From positions 34,537,501 through 34,601,500 of the forward strand of contig CM076152.1 in the NCBI GenBank assembly GCA_038025085.1: 64,000 bases of DNA, given 5' to 3'. Each line of letters starts with the position of its first letter. Position 1 is the first letter of the stretch. The translations under genes and the position numbers were made by a program. The notes beneath the pieces are model-generated. The model did no database searches. It saw only the letters and a program-made list of their open reading frames with translations, and was not told the DNA's origin. Positions 35,422-46,913 of the stretch are shown here, in pieces. Origin of the DNA: Tetragonia tetragonoides. Taxonomy: Eukaryota; Streptophyta; Magnoliopsida; Caryophyllales; Aizoaceae.

Positions 35422-36720
35422 CCTATATGACTTATGAATTCATGTAAAAGTGTTTTTTCTCTAATTCGGGAGGTTGGGATACTACCCTTCTTGCTAGAGT
35501 GGTCTATGAAGATACTATTAAAGTTATATTAGGAATCCCAATCCCTTATAATGACGTTCCTGATAAATTCTACTGGGGTTTTTCCAGTGACAGTTACTTT
35601 TCCTGTAAGTCGGCTACTTGGATAGCTCAATGTTTGAAGGATACGTATAAAACTCAATGTGACTTTAGCTGGATTTTGGATATTAATATCTCATAAAAGA
35701 ATAAAATTTTCTTATGGAATTTATGTCTAGATAGTTTGCCAACTAAGCATAGGCTCCAACACATTAAGATTTTTATTTCTCAAGAATGTGTTTTTTGCAA
35801 CTATCATTGTGAAGATAAATTTTATTTGTTCTTTCACTGCCCTGCCTTTATACAAACCTTGAAAGAGGTCAAAATATTTTGTGGTGCAAAGATTATTGTC
35901 GATATAAATCCAGATTTCTCATTTATAATAAAAAGCCTAATTTTTTCAGGAAAAAACTTCCAAAATGGGAACTGATTTTACTAATTATAACTTGGTGGAT
36001 GTTTTGATTTGCACGAAACAAAGTCCAGTTAGATAACTTAACTACAAGTCCTATCCGGATAACTGTCTCAGTCAAAATTAACTTTAATGAATGAAAATAT
36101 CTTTCTCATACAAGCTTTGATTTTGAGGTTAGAAGAGCATTTCCTCGCAAAGCAATCAGGAAGGGGCCGAGATCAAACGTTTTTGGTCTGCCCCTAGGAA
36201 ATATTATCAAGTTAAATTTTGATGATCTAAAGTTAATAACTCAGCAGTTGCTGCAGGTTTTGTTCTGCAAAATTATAAAGGCGAAGCATTGTTGATGGGT
36301 GCTCCATCTTGTGGTACTGACTCTATTCTAATGGATGAAGCTATTGGTTTAAGATAAGGGGTCAACATGGTGAGAGCGATGGGTATCAAGAACATTACTA
36401 TTGAAGGTGATAATTTGGTGATTATTAAAGCAATTCATGTAGAGTGGCACATCCCCTGGGAGACAGAGAATATTATCATTGATACTAAGAAGGATCTCCA
36501 TTTCTTTGACAGAGTGGAGATTGTCCATTGCTTCCTTGAAGCCATTACGGTGGCAGATTATCTAGCTCATATGGGCCATTCTTGTGTTATGTTACAATCT
36601 TGGTCGATTCCTTTTGACCAGTCCATTACCAATTTTTTTTGGTAAAGGACGCTTTAGGTTAACAATCGGGTTACCTGGTTACTTTCCTTGGTAAAGGATG
36701 CAATTGAAAATCAGTTTTGT
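35422..36720 (+). mobile_element. LINE relic, part 4: zf-RVT and RNase H
   Basis: zf-RVT domain: GGWDTTLLARVVYEDTIKVI, FSCKSATWIAQCL, then LPTKHRLQHI and CVFCNYHCEDKFYLFFHCP with the paired Cys and His residues. RNase H (RVT_3) follows from about 36210: IKLNFD, MGIKNITIEGDNLVIIKAI, HCFLEAITVADYLAHMGHS. Stops interrupt the frame (for example 36355). The end of the element is placed near 36720, where recognisable sequence stops. Confidence 0.85.
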
Positions 36721-36962
36721 ACAATGACTGTGGAAGCAGAGAAGATACAGATGACTTGCACTCTCTCTCCTCCCTTCTGACCGCCACACACTCAATTGCT
36801 TGTTCGCACCCCTACTCATCGTCTCTCTGCCCCTCCCTCTATATGCACGAGTGCTGTGTATGTGAAGGCACTGAAACCTGTAGTTCAAAGTTTGAAATCT
36901 AAACCATTCAAACTTCAAACGAATTGCCCAAATTAAATGTTAATTGGTTCGTTCTTAGAGGG

Positions 36963-38290
36963 GGAAAAAGCTACATGTACACTAAGTGTATGAAGAGAAA
37001 TATACACAAATCATTCTAACCTTACACTTGACAACTTGCTTGCATATTGAGTGAATCTTATTAAATGTGAGAAAGAATCTTTTTCAAATGAAATTTCCAA
37101 TTAATTTTGAAAATTTCAAATTGATTTTGAAATTTGGGATTTGAAATTCAAATGGAAAAGCAAACAAGCATTTAATACTAACAAATTTAATTAATATTTA
37201 TTTTAGAAATTAGAAAATCAGATGACTCTTCCCCTCCCCTTACAATTTTCCGGCGACCTTGGAACGGTATTCACTTGCCCCTCTCTCTCTCTCTCTCTCC
37301 AACCAACACAACTCCTTCAATTTTTTTTTGGTGACATGTATTAAAACGTCGAACTTATTTTTCGGCGAACATTAGAAATTTCTAAAATCAGTGAAATATA
37401 GAATTTCCTAGTTGATTAGACACCCGCAAATATTCATATTTTAATGTGTCGAGATAGCTAGAACCGACAAATCTTTTTTTTTCTGGCTAGCCATTTTTTT
37501 CCGGCGAGCTTGCGGTCATGTATTAACTTGGAAAAATGTAATTTTGCTACCAAAGTATTCACTAACGAAAAATCCAAGTACTAACTAATTTTGCAATCAA
37601 TGATGCATTTCGCTACCATGGACTTCACTAATCTAAATACAAGTACAAACTAAATTACAACTACTGCCTTCCAAATGCATATCATCAATCATAACAATTT
37701 TGCTACCATCTACGACATTTATAAGTTCACAAATGAAAATTATTTTGCTACCAATATATACATTAACCACCTGTTTTGATTGTCCTACGAAAAGATCTCT
37801 TCGATAAACACGATAAGAAAAACAACGAACAAAGAACGGACGGACACTCTTCGACGAAAAATTAGTCAGAAAAAATGGTGTAAAATTTTGCCGGAAAATA
37901 TGGGTAGAAAAGTATAAACGTAGGAATAAGTCGATAACAACTGGGTTCCTCTTTCATCGGAAAATTTGCTTTTAGTCGGGATATTGCCGGAGAGTAATTG
38001 GAGAAGTTGGAGATCACCGGAAACAATGTAGCTCGTTTTTTTATTTCCTTTCTGTTTTCTCTCTCACCCCCCCCCCTTTTTTGGTCTTTCACATTCTTTT
38101 TCCCTCTTCTTTTTTTTTGGCTCCGAACCTCATAATTTTTTCCCTCCTTTGGCCTCTTATTTTCCCTCCAAAACCTCCTAGTTTTCCCCCACAAGCTTTA
38201 AAGGAAGATTTATAATTAGGAACAAGTGGATGGCTAAGATTATTTGTATATATCTCTCCACATACACTTAGTGTATGTGTATCATGGTCC
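36963..38290. mobile_element. Mutator-like non-autonomous element 1 (1328 bp)
   Basis: Flanked by a perfect 9-bp duplication CTTAGAGGG (36954-36962 and 38291-38299). Left end GGAAAAAGCTACATGTACAC; inverted right end GGACCATGATACACATACAC, both followed by TAAGTGTATG; the inverted repeat is about 60 bp. The 9-bp duplication and terminal G fit MULE transposition. The interior is AT-rich with CGGCGA-type phrases and no transposase. Confidence 0.85.
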
Positions 38291-38774
38291 CTTAGAGGGA
38301 GGTGGGGGGGAGTGGTGGTTGGCGAGAGGGTTGTGGTTTGTGAGTCATCATATCGTAGTGAGATATTAGAAAGGGTTAGGGTTCAACTGAGAAGGAGGTA
38401 GTGGGTAACTGTGGTCGGTAAGAGGGGTGGCTGAATGGGGAGTTTCAGTTCAGAAAGTGTGGGAGGAGAGAGAAGGGATATGAGAGGAGGTGAATATGGA
38501 ATTGGAAGCTATTGAAGGGGAAGAGAGAGAAAGTAGAGAATTTGAAGATAAATAAGAAAACAAAATAACTGTCTTTTGAAAGAAATAATTATTTCACTCA
38601 AAAATAAAAAGACGAAAGAAATAATAACAATAAAAAATATTTTCATTATCGCCATGTCATCAACGAAGATATATGTGATTGAAAACAAAAATAATTACAC
38701 GGAGTAAACATTTGATGAAATACTTTCTAAATTTCAAACAAAGTTTTGAGCATTATTTGGACAAGTTAAAAATA

Positions 38775-40278
38775 GGAAAATTTCCACTTTGGTTACCTGA
38801 GGTATTGCATAATCATTTTTTAGTGACCCGTGTTTTTTATATTTTCACTTTGGTTACCTGACTTAAATAAATTTGTTTCACTTAAGTACTTTCCGTCTTA
38901 TCCGTTAACTTCTCCGTTAAAAGTTGTGACAAAACGACGCATTTTACTTGTATTAAGGGCTAATTGATCATTTTTCTTCCCATACCCATCATTCTTCCCC
39001 ATCCCCATCATTTTCCTTTCTCTTTCCTCTAATCCCCCATACCCACAAGTACAACCAGCACCACCAATCCACCATGTTTTCTCTCTCATCCACCACCACC
39101 AAGCTCCACCACCACAAGCAACGCCACCACCTAACCTCCCACTTTCTCTCTCATAATCTTCACCCCACCCCTCTCTACTACCACGGTACACCTACCTCAC
39201 CCAGAAACCCGCCACTTCGAAACCACCCTGTCACCACCACTTGGAAACCCAGCTACCACAAATTTCGAACCACCACCCCAAACTTCTCGCCAAAACCACC
39301 TCCTCACAGCGCCAAAACCACCACAAACTTCTCGGTAAAATCACCTCCCCATATCACACCAAAAAGCTTCAATTTCGACACCATGCACCACCACAACTTG
39401 AACAATCAAATTAAGGCTTCAAAATTATCAGTCATTGCAGCTTCAATTTCAAAACAGTAACTCCAAAAGCTTATAATAAACCATCAATTTCCAATTTCAG
39501 ATGATAACTCCTTTGATTAGAAATCACAAACCCTAACCCAAAGCAAGAACCCACCAAACCCAATTAAAAAGAAAACCAAACTTCAGACCTCTTGCACCCA
39601 GAATTTCACAAAATTACCACCTAGATTTACCTTAGAATTAATAAAAACGAGAAAAAAGTTTAATAAGAGGGAGGAAAATCAATTTTTACCTCCTTGCCTT
39701 TACTTTCGTGGAGGACATAAGACAGATGACCCCGAGGATAAAGAGAATACGGGAGAGAGCAGGGGAGATGGAGTGTGTTCACAAAGGAAAAAATCAAGGG
39801 ATGAGTATTGAGATTGAAATGGGTATTGAGATTGAAATGGGTTTTGAAAAAAAAGGAAAAGAAAATATCTGAAAATGTTATGATGATGATGAGAGAGCAA
39901 AGCAAAGGCACTTTTCGATTTTTTGATTTTCTGCTAGGGCGTTGACATTGGTGGTGATTCATCGACGGGTGTTTTGGAAGGTTTGAGGTTATTCAAATGG
40001 AGGTGGAAGACATTGTAGATGCAATTGAATTTTGGAAGAACATAGGTAGCTCTCACTTAAGGAGGGGTATTTTGTTCATTAAACCTGTGTGCAAGTCATA
40101 CCCTAGTCTTATTAGTAGCCCCGTCAGCAAACTGACGGAAAAATCTAATGGGACTAACGGGAATCATCAAACTGAAAGTTTTTCTAATATCTTGGGTAAC
40201 CAAAATGGAAATATGAAAAACACAGGTCAGTAAAAAATGATTATACAATACTTCAAGGCACCAAAGTGGAAATTTTCC
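38775..40278. mobile_element. Mutator-like non-autonomous element 2 (1504 bp), possible Pack-MULE
   Basis: Flanked by a perfect 9-bp duplication TTAAAAATA (38766-38774 and 40279-40287). Ends GGAAAATTTCCACTTTGG and its inverted copy, with similarity continuing for about 100 bp. The interior is patchy: a CACCACCACC-rich stretch at about 39080-39450 with plus-strand open frame of Pro/His/Thr-rich composition, and other non-TE-looking sequence at 39470-39990. It could carry captured host gene pieces but I recognise none. Confidence 0.85.
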
Positions 40279-40328
40279 TTAAAAATATAAAAGAATCACT
40301 TGAGATTCCCTAATAAAAAAAAGGCAAA

Positions 40329-40700
40329 ACTGTTAGAGATATGATATCGGGAAAAAAATATTATGAGAATATATTTTTCCCATATATATAGGAAATAAGA
40401 TATATTAGATTATATGATTAAGATATTATATGGTTAATATATTATAGATATTTATGTAATTAGGAAACTAGAATTATTAGAATACTAGTAGAATTTGGGA
40501 AACAAGTTATTGTAGCCTTTAAATATGGGGTCTTCCTAACATCAATAATAAGAAGCAATATTATGAGGCTATTATATTTTATCAAAAACCCGTACAACTA
40601 CAAGCTCAACAATTTCTAAGCTTTGCCATTGTAGTCGACGACTCTTGTTCTATAATGGCCTCAAGCAACACCACGTTAGTGGAAGTTTTCTTCAAATTAG
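40329..40700 (+). mobile_element. Possible LTR fragment
   Basis: Begins TGTTAGAGATATGATATC, followed by an AT-rich region and a TTTAAATATGGGG phrase, as in some copia LTRs. No matching second LTR, primer site or target duplication was found, so this is a weak call. Confidence 0.3.
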
Positions 40701-40861
40701 GGTATAATCTGTAGAGCCAAACTCAAAAAAAAAAAAAAAAAAATTCAAATCCAAAAACTAAGAAAAGGGAGGAAAGAGGTCAATTATAACGTTGTGCTTG
40801 CACCCCCATGATTTTTTGTTTATTAGTTTGTTATTGGATCAAGCATTATTGCACACACATG

Positions 40862-41364
40862 AGTAGATGTCAAACGGGTCCGGAGAATCACGTTTTGGTT
40901 CGGTTATAATGGATTTGGGTCACTTTCGAGTTTGCGCTTAGAAAGACTCGACCGTGATCTAGAGTATTCAGATTTGGATCGACCCAACGGGTCAAAAGCG
41001 TTATTTAACATTTTTTTCTTTCATTAAATTTTTAACCGATATTTTGTTCAAATGAATGATTATGCACAGTATTAAAATATTTTAACTTCTATTGGCTATG
41101 CATTTAATATTTTCTTTATACTTTGTACATAAGTAAAAAGTACTAAGTATCCTATATGAGAAATCAATAAACAAAATGCCGATTAGGGGTATATTTAACT
41201 TTTAAATCACCTCAAGTTGTTTCAAGGACAACCAATTCGGAAAAATCATGAATTCTTTTTGTTAAATATATATGAAAAGTATCCCACTTGTCGAAAAAGG
41301 CATTTCCGCCTATCTTTTTATTCATTATATAAGAGTGTTATTCAAATTTCCAGGTCAAATAGTT
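40862..41364. mobile_element. Left part of interrupted TAGAC..GTCAA element
   Basis: Aligns with the first ~500 bp of 20800-21425: TAGATGTCAAACGGGTC start, GATTTGGGTCA, ACCGATATTTTGTTCAAATG, ATACTTTGTACAT. The match continues after the inserted block at 44454. Confidence 0.65.
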
Positions 41365-44300
41365 GTTAGAAACAAGGCTAATGAAGGAAGAATATCAAGG
41401 GAATTGATATTTGTAACGACAGAAAATTAATCTTGTCTACTCAAACTTCATCAATCTGGGGAATAAAGAAGGCATCCCATATATGTGTTACTAAACCAGC
41501 TTACCTCTTGTAAGCTACCAACGTGGGCCAAAAATATTGTCCAACATCTTTTATTTAAAGCAAATATTCCAACAATCCCCACATGATTCAAAGGAAAGAT
41601 AGAAAGAACAAGGTTCGAATGGCAGCGGAAGGTAATACGTTTGGATACCAATGTCTTGTGGACTTGAATTAATACCTAGTGCTTACATATCTGCCCAATA
41701 ACCAATTAGGAAAATAAATCTTGAACCTTCATGATGTTTGTGTGGTACAGGCTTGCGCACTCGCTAGACCTCAAAATCAAATTGTTCTCGCGAAAAATAT
41801 ATATACATGAGCCCTTTACATGCCTGGATACTTCTGTGAACGCTTTAGAGAGTCATTAGCCCAAATGCTTTCATAGGGGGCGAGCACTTCCCCACATTCA
41901 CATAGGTGAATTTACAAGTGTGTACTGTCTCACACCACCTTATGAAGCTATGAACTCAGTAAAAGCTAAAATGTTCAAGCTCACACACATGGCAATATAT
42001 GAAAAATAATACAAATAGAGGAATGGGGTTTGTAGTATATAACTTGAGTTGTTTTGTGATTTCGTTTGACCCATTGAACTTGGACATATCCATCATAATT
42101 CACTCCACGATGGGCTTAAGCCCCATTCCCAATGTTGCCTCCAACACTATCTTTTCACAGAGGTCTTTGGAAGAGGATTCGCAAGTTCCTCTCCAACTTA
42201 ACACACTCGAGTGATATCACATTATATCTGATCAGATTTTTTACAATTCCATGTCTAAGGCGTTCATGCCTTCTCTTTCCATTGAAAGAATAGTTGGGCT
42301 ACTTTATTAGCCAATTAACTATCACAATGCATGGATACTAGCGGAGCCGGTCTCCCCCAAAATGGAATATCTGCAGGAAAACTTCTTAGCCATTCGGCTG
42401 TATGACCTGCCATATTCTTGAATAAAAATTTAGATTTCATTGTAAATCTTTGCAACACAAAAAAAAAAATTGGAAGCTTTCCAAAATATAGCAACATAGC
42501 AAATATATTTCATCATTCTTGGAGACTTAGTTGGCATGGCAAATTTCCTCAAACACAAGGAAAAATCTTGTAGTGCAAATTAAGCCCTATTTAATGATAC
42601 GTACCTTTCAAATACCTCAATTATCTAATCAATGCATTCCATTGATCACGATTCGAGTAATGGGTACATCTACTCAACCTCCTCACATCACATGCTATAT
42701 TTGGTAATGTAACTCACCAAAAACATAGCACTCCCAATACTCTTAGCATATTCCTCTAGTGATAAACTATCACCTTTTATTAATTTTAAACTGAATGCTA
42801 GAATCATAAGTGTTTTTACGAGAGTAGAATCAAATTGACTAAAAATATTTCTTAAAAAGAATAAATTTCTCAATAAATAAGACTGATTAAAACTCAGACC
42901 CACAGAGACTTTCTAGTAGTCTTAGTACCAAGAACGAATTACATCAGCTTTACCATTATCTTTCATATGAAAGCATGATTTCAAAAAAATTTCATATTGT
43001 ATTTATCACATCAATACTTTTACTAAATTTAAGTATATCACCCACATGATTGTAGCACATTCATGCTCAAATATCTCAAGAATGTAACATTTGGCAATTT
43101 TATGAGTATAAAAGATATATAAACATACACATCCAAATATCTTTGATTACATAAAACGCCTCAAGGTTTTAGTACACTAATTTTAATTAGTTACCCCCAC
43201 ATTCTCAAAGAATCGGGTTTGATTAAATTATATTGAGAACACCAAAATATATAATTATAATTATACATTTCCTCCATATGTTCTCAATATACATACCAAA
43301 AATCTTATTCTTTTTCATCAGGTCATTTCTTTGATACAAAAATATAAGATATTATATATCAATACACCACAAATATATCAAAGACTCAACAAGCAAGTGT
43401 GGATTTTGTAGCACCTGAACTACAAACAAAATTCATTTATTCCAATATATTCTCAAATCTTAGAAAATATTTAATCAACTCACAAAAAACCCGTAACGAT
43501 TTTCAAATCAAAGGAACAACATTTAATCACAATAAATAAGAATCAATAATAGTCTTCATATAACTCCTGCACTAACAATTACTTATTTTTATAAGCACAC
43601 AAAACATATAAATATATATATGTTATATTGTAAATTTCATTGCGATCAATATTCACTTGCATATATGACTTTAAAACAATCATACAACTATAGCGGAGTG
43701 TCCCGCAAACTTTTTCAAAATCAAGTTCATTAAAGACCAACGACCAATACTTTGACTTTACGCCTTCACCATATAAATTTAACACATCATATAAACTTTG
43801 GAGTAATAATTTCATGATTATTGACACCAGTATGCCACAGGTCCACAATGCCTTTCAATATTTTTGAACTAATGAAAGGAAATGAGTCTTTATATATGGT
43901 TGTGTACTTGTATACTCTTAGTCTTTGAACTAAGAAAAAAGAAAGACTCTCCCTACCGCGTCGCCGCCGTCCCATTGTCTAGTCGGGCGGGTCGGGTCAG
44001 GTCAGGCTTGGGCGAAGGTGTGAGTTGGGCCCTTTTTTTTCGACTTAATATTTCTCCGACTGTTTTGAGTCTGTTCAGCTTCGAGAGTCTGTGACCGTTA
44101 AATTATTATTCTCATAATATTATCTCATGATTTCAGCTCACAAATTATTTCTTTGATTTCGGTTACAGATTATGAGTCTATAAATACTAAAACCTCCAGC
44201 CTTTTGATACACACACAGAAATTGATCCTCTCATTTCCTCTCATCTCCCCTTTACTTGGCGGTAGTTCAGTTTGCTCTCAAAACCATCGCACCGTAGTAC

Positions 44301-44453
44301 ACCGGAGCTTTGGTTGTCGTGTATCCCTGGAGATCGGTTACCGAAAATTTTCTAGTGTACGTGGGGGCAAATTTGACTTTGGGACAGTGATTAATCACGC
44401 CACGACCTTCTGTTACGGATAAGTTGTTTTGTTTATAAGTCTTGTTTATAACA
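41365..44453 (-). mobile_element. Decayed copia block with oppositely oriented LTR ends
   Basis: The left end 41365-41574 is a shortened LTR (TGTTAGAAACAAGG...TTCCAACA) followed by the polypurine-tract complement ATCCCCACATGATTCAAAGG, as at 6787. 41575-43050 matches the copia internal region at 6787-8200 and on the minus strand still reads EEYAKSIGSAMFLVSYIT near 42720, a copia RT-RNase H segment. The right end, about 44100-44453, is LTR sequence in the opposite (plus) orientation, with TATA-like CTATAAATACT at 44178 and final CTTGTTTATAACA. The block sits in the element 40862-44625. No intact frame. Confidence 0.6.
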
Positions 44454-44625
44454 ATGAGTTGACCCATGAACGAGTCGAGTTTGACCCAATAATTGTCGAG
44501 TTTAATGGTTTAGGATCAAATCAACTTTCGATTGAGTCGAAAAAACTTTGGCAGAACATTGAAAAAACAAGCTGGGTCGGATTTACGAGTCGGGGAAATT
44601 ATTGACAGGTCTACAGTATACTTGA
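44454..44625. mobile_element. Right part of interrupted TAGAC..GTCAA element
   Basis: Continues 40862-41364: GAGTTGACCCATGAACGAGT, GAGTTTGACCCAATAATT, and the end TTGACAGGTCTAC. The uninterrupted relative reads GGGTTGACCCATAAATGGGT at the same place (about 21289). Confidence 0.65.
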
Positions 44626-44894
44626 CTTAGGGTTTATTCTCCCCAACTGAAAAACGTTTATATTTATTAGTGAAAATTTATTTTTGTTAAACTTTGTTGA
44701 ATTTTGAAGAACTTTGTTGAACTTTATTTAACTTTGTTGGACTTTGTTTATTTTTGTTCAATCTTGTTGATTCAAGTGTTTTTTTATAACTAGTTTGTAT
44801 ATTGATTTGTTTAACTTTATTTAACTTTGCTGAAATTTGCTGAAGTTTGGTGAAATAAACAGAAATAAACAGAATTAAGATAGGGAGTAGCGAG

Positions 44895-45170
44895 CCTCAC
44901 TTGAGTACCCTATCCTTGAAGTTGATCCACGAAAGAGTTCAATACATCGTTTACACACGTATAAGGTACACAAAAGTCAATGCATGAAATATTTCTGAGT
45001 TTTCACATGTAACAAACTGCCAATGTAATAATAATGCGTATGCATGCATGTCATATATCAAAAAAACCAAAAAAACTGACAATGCATGGCGGGAAACTCA
45101 ATGCACGGTCCTTATAATGGTCCTATTAAGGCTATAACTGTGATCATACTGATCAAATAGTTGTGAATTT
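44895..45170. repeat. Block duplicated upstream of both knottin loci (copy 2)
   Basis: Matches 23610-23868: CTATCCTTGAAGTTGATCCA, ACGAAAGAGTTCAATACATC, TATAAGGTACACAAAA, ACATGTAACAAACTG and the end AGTTGTGA. It lies 5.7 kb before the second knottin exon; later transposon insertions explain the larger distance. Confidence 0.6.
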
Positions 45171-45235
45171 GTTGCTATTAAAATTTTTGCCTTTGGTCTA
45201 TATTGATGCTGGCGACAATTTATTTAGTAGTAATA

Positions 45236-45877
45236 CGACCCCATTTTCAGATTGGTATTTTAAGTGAGTCTATATTACCAATTTGGTATTTTAAAATACT
45301 CCGGTCAAGATAAGGTATTTTGAATATCTAACTTGTGCAAATACACCCAAATTTTCCTTGAAACCCAATTTTCGGGCATAAAAATTGTTTTGTTGCATTT
45401 AATTAATTTTCAAATCTTTTATTCATTTGCGAATGACGATTATTGTTTTAAATTAATAAGTAACTTATTTTCCCTTTCCTCTCTTTCTTTTTCTGGAAAT
45501 CCTCTCTCTTTCTTTTTTCTGGAAATCAAATTGAAGAGGTGGAGGTTGGTGACAATGACAGGGGAATGAATGCAAGTGGAGCGAATGCAAGTGGAGCGAA
45601 TGCAATTGTGTGTGAGTAGTGAATGTAATAGACGTGAGGGTTGAGCGGGAATTGGTGAAATTTTGGGGGAGAAAATGATTTTTGTAAATGTATAAAAGGC
45701 TTGAAAATCAACTAAATGTGAAAAAATAACTTTTATGCCCGCAAACTCCGTTTCAAGGAAATTTGGGTGTATTTGCACGAGTTAAACGTTTAAAATATCA
45801 TATTGTGACCAAAATGTTTTAAAATACCAAATTGACAATATAGATTCACTTAAAATACCAATCCGAAAATGCGGTCG
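45236..45877. mobile_element. Long-TIR element of ~640 bp
   Basis: The left ~190 bp and right ~190 bp are inverted copies: CGACCCCATTTTCAGATTGG at the left, CGACCGCATTTTCGGATTGG on the complement at the right, then GGTATTTTAAGTGA, GTGCAAATACACCCAAATTT and TTCAAGGAAA-type phrases in both arms. TAGTAGTA occurs just outside both ends, a possible 8-9-bp duplication though the exact boundary is ambiguous. The loop has no domain. Confidence 0.75.
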
Positions 45878-46026
45878 TAGTAGTACATTAGCATTAGGAG
45901 CATTAGGTGATAAGCATCCATTTAAATGGGTTTATATAGGAAAGATATGATTTATGGTAACGTTTTTAACATCCACTTTTGTCATACCAATGTGCACAAT
46001 TTTGATTAATTCAACGAATCGACTTA

Positions 46027-46245
46027 GGGCCTGTTTTCCTCAACTTCCCCCTGTATTATTCAGTAAAATTCAGTTCAGTTCGATAAAAAGAAGTTCAGTT
46101 AAGAAAAATTTAGTAGAGTTCGATAAACCAAATAACAAATTTATTCTTTGTACTTGTAGATTCAGTAAAAATAAATTCAGTTCAGTTCAGTTCAGTAAAG
46201 TAATGCAGATAAGTTCAGTAAAAAGAAGGTGAAGAGAACATGCCC
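46027..46245. mobile_element. Tourist-like MITE (219 bp)
   Basis: Starts GGGCCTGTTTTCCTC and ends GAGAACATGCCC, flanked by TTA at 46024-46026 and 46246-46248. The interior has repeated TTCAGTTCAG and TTCAGTAAAA phrases. PIF/Harbinger type inferred from termini and 3-bp flank. Confidence 0.75.
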
Positions 46246-46464
46246 TTAATTCCGATTTGGGTTTGACTTTATAAATGTCGATTATCAGAGTTCAGCCAGT
46301 TCTAGTTGAATTTTTTTATTCAAAACCGAATTTCTCTTGTTGGGACAAATTTATCTGGTCTAATTGTACCCATTTCCCAGCATTGATTTCATTACCCCTT
46401 ACCTTGTAATTGCAATGGAGAATGATACATTCACCCACTTCCTGTGTTGCTAACTCAAAACTTA

Positions 46465-46661
46465 GGGCATGTGATCTTTTCAACTGGTTTTCAGTTTTGC
46501 CCAGTTACAAAATATAGTTTTTTCCAGTTTTACCCAGTTTGATCTAGTCGTTCCCAGTTTCTCCCATTTTTCACCAGTTTCTCCCAGTTGCCCGTTAGAC
46601 TTCTCAGTTTTCACCAGTTTTGCCCAATTTCTCTCAGTTACCAGTTGAAAAGAATGAGCCC
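46465..46661. mobile_element. Tourist-like MITE (197 bp)
   Basis: Starts GGGCATGTGATCTTTTCAAC and ends GTTGAAAAGAATGAGCCC, flanked by TTA (46462-46464, 46662-46664). The interior is reiterated CCAGTTT(T/C)(T/A)CCCAG phrases, the same family as 2300-2780 but without the microsatellite expansion. Confidence 0.78.
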
Positions 46662-46913
46662 TTATTGTATTTATCTATCTAGATATCCTCTATTTTCACA
46701 ATCTCTCTCCTCTACTTTCAAAATGTAGATTTCAAGTGAGATAAAATAAAGTAGATTTAAAGTAGAAGAGAGATAAACACAATATTCAATTGGGTTGGTC
46801 ACCTACTGAGTTAATAAAATATTTTCCAATAGTAATTAGTCACGGAAGATGTAACAAATTGGGCGCTAATTTCCTTGTTCTATTTTTTTTCCTTCTTTGA
46901 GGGTATATAATTG

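Noticed and set aside
39074..39460. His/Thr/Pro-rich open frame of 128 codons as a protein gene
   Set aside because: It is low-complexity sequence inside the MULE-like element at 38775-40278, with no start context or homologous domain.
20800..44625. The two TAGAC..GTCAA elements as proof of a ~20-kb segmental duplication
   Set aside because: Similarity stops at the element ends, so these are two transposon copies. Only the knottin exons, part of the intron and the 260-bp upstream block support a duplication.
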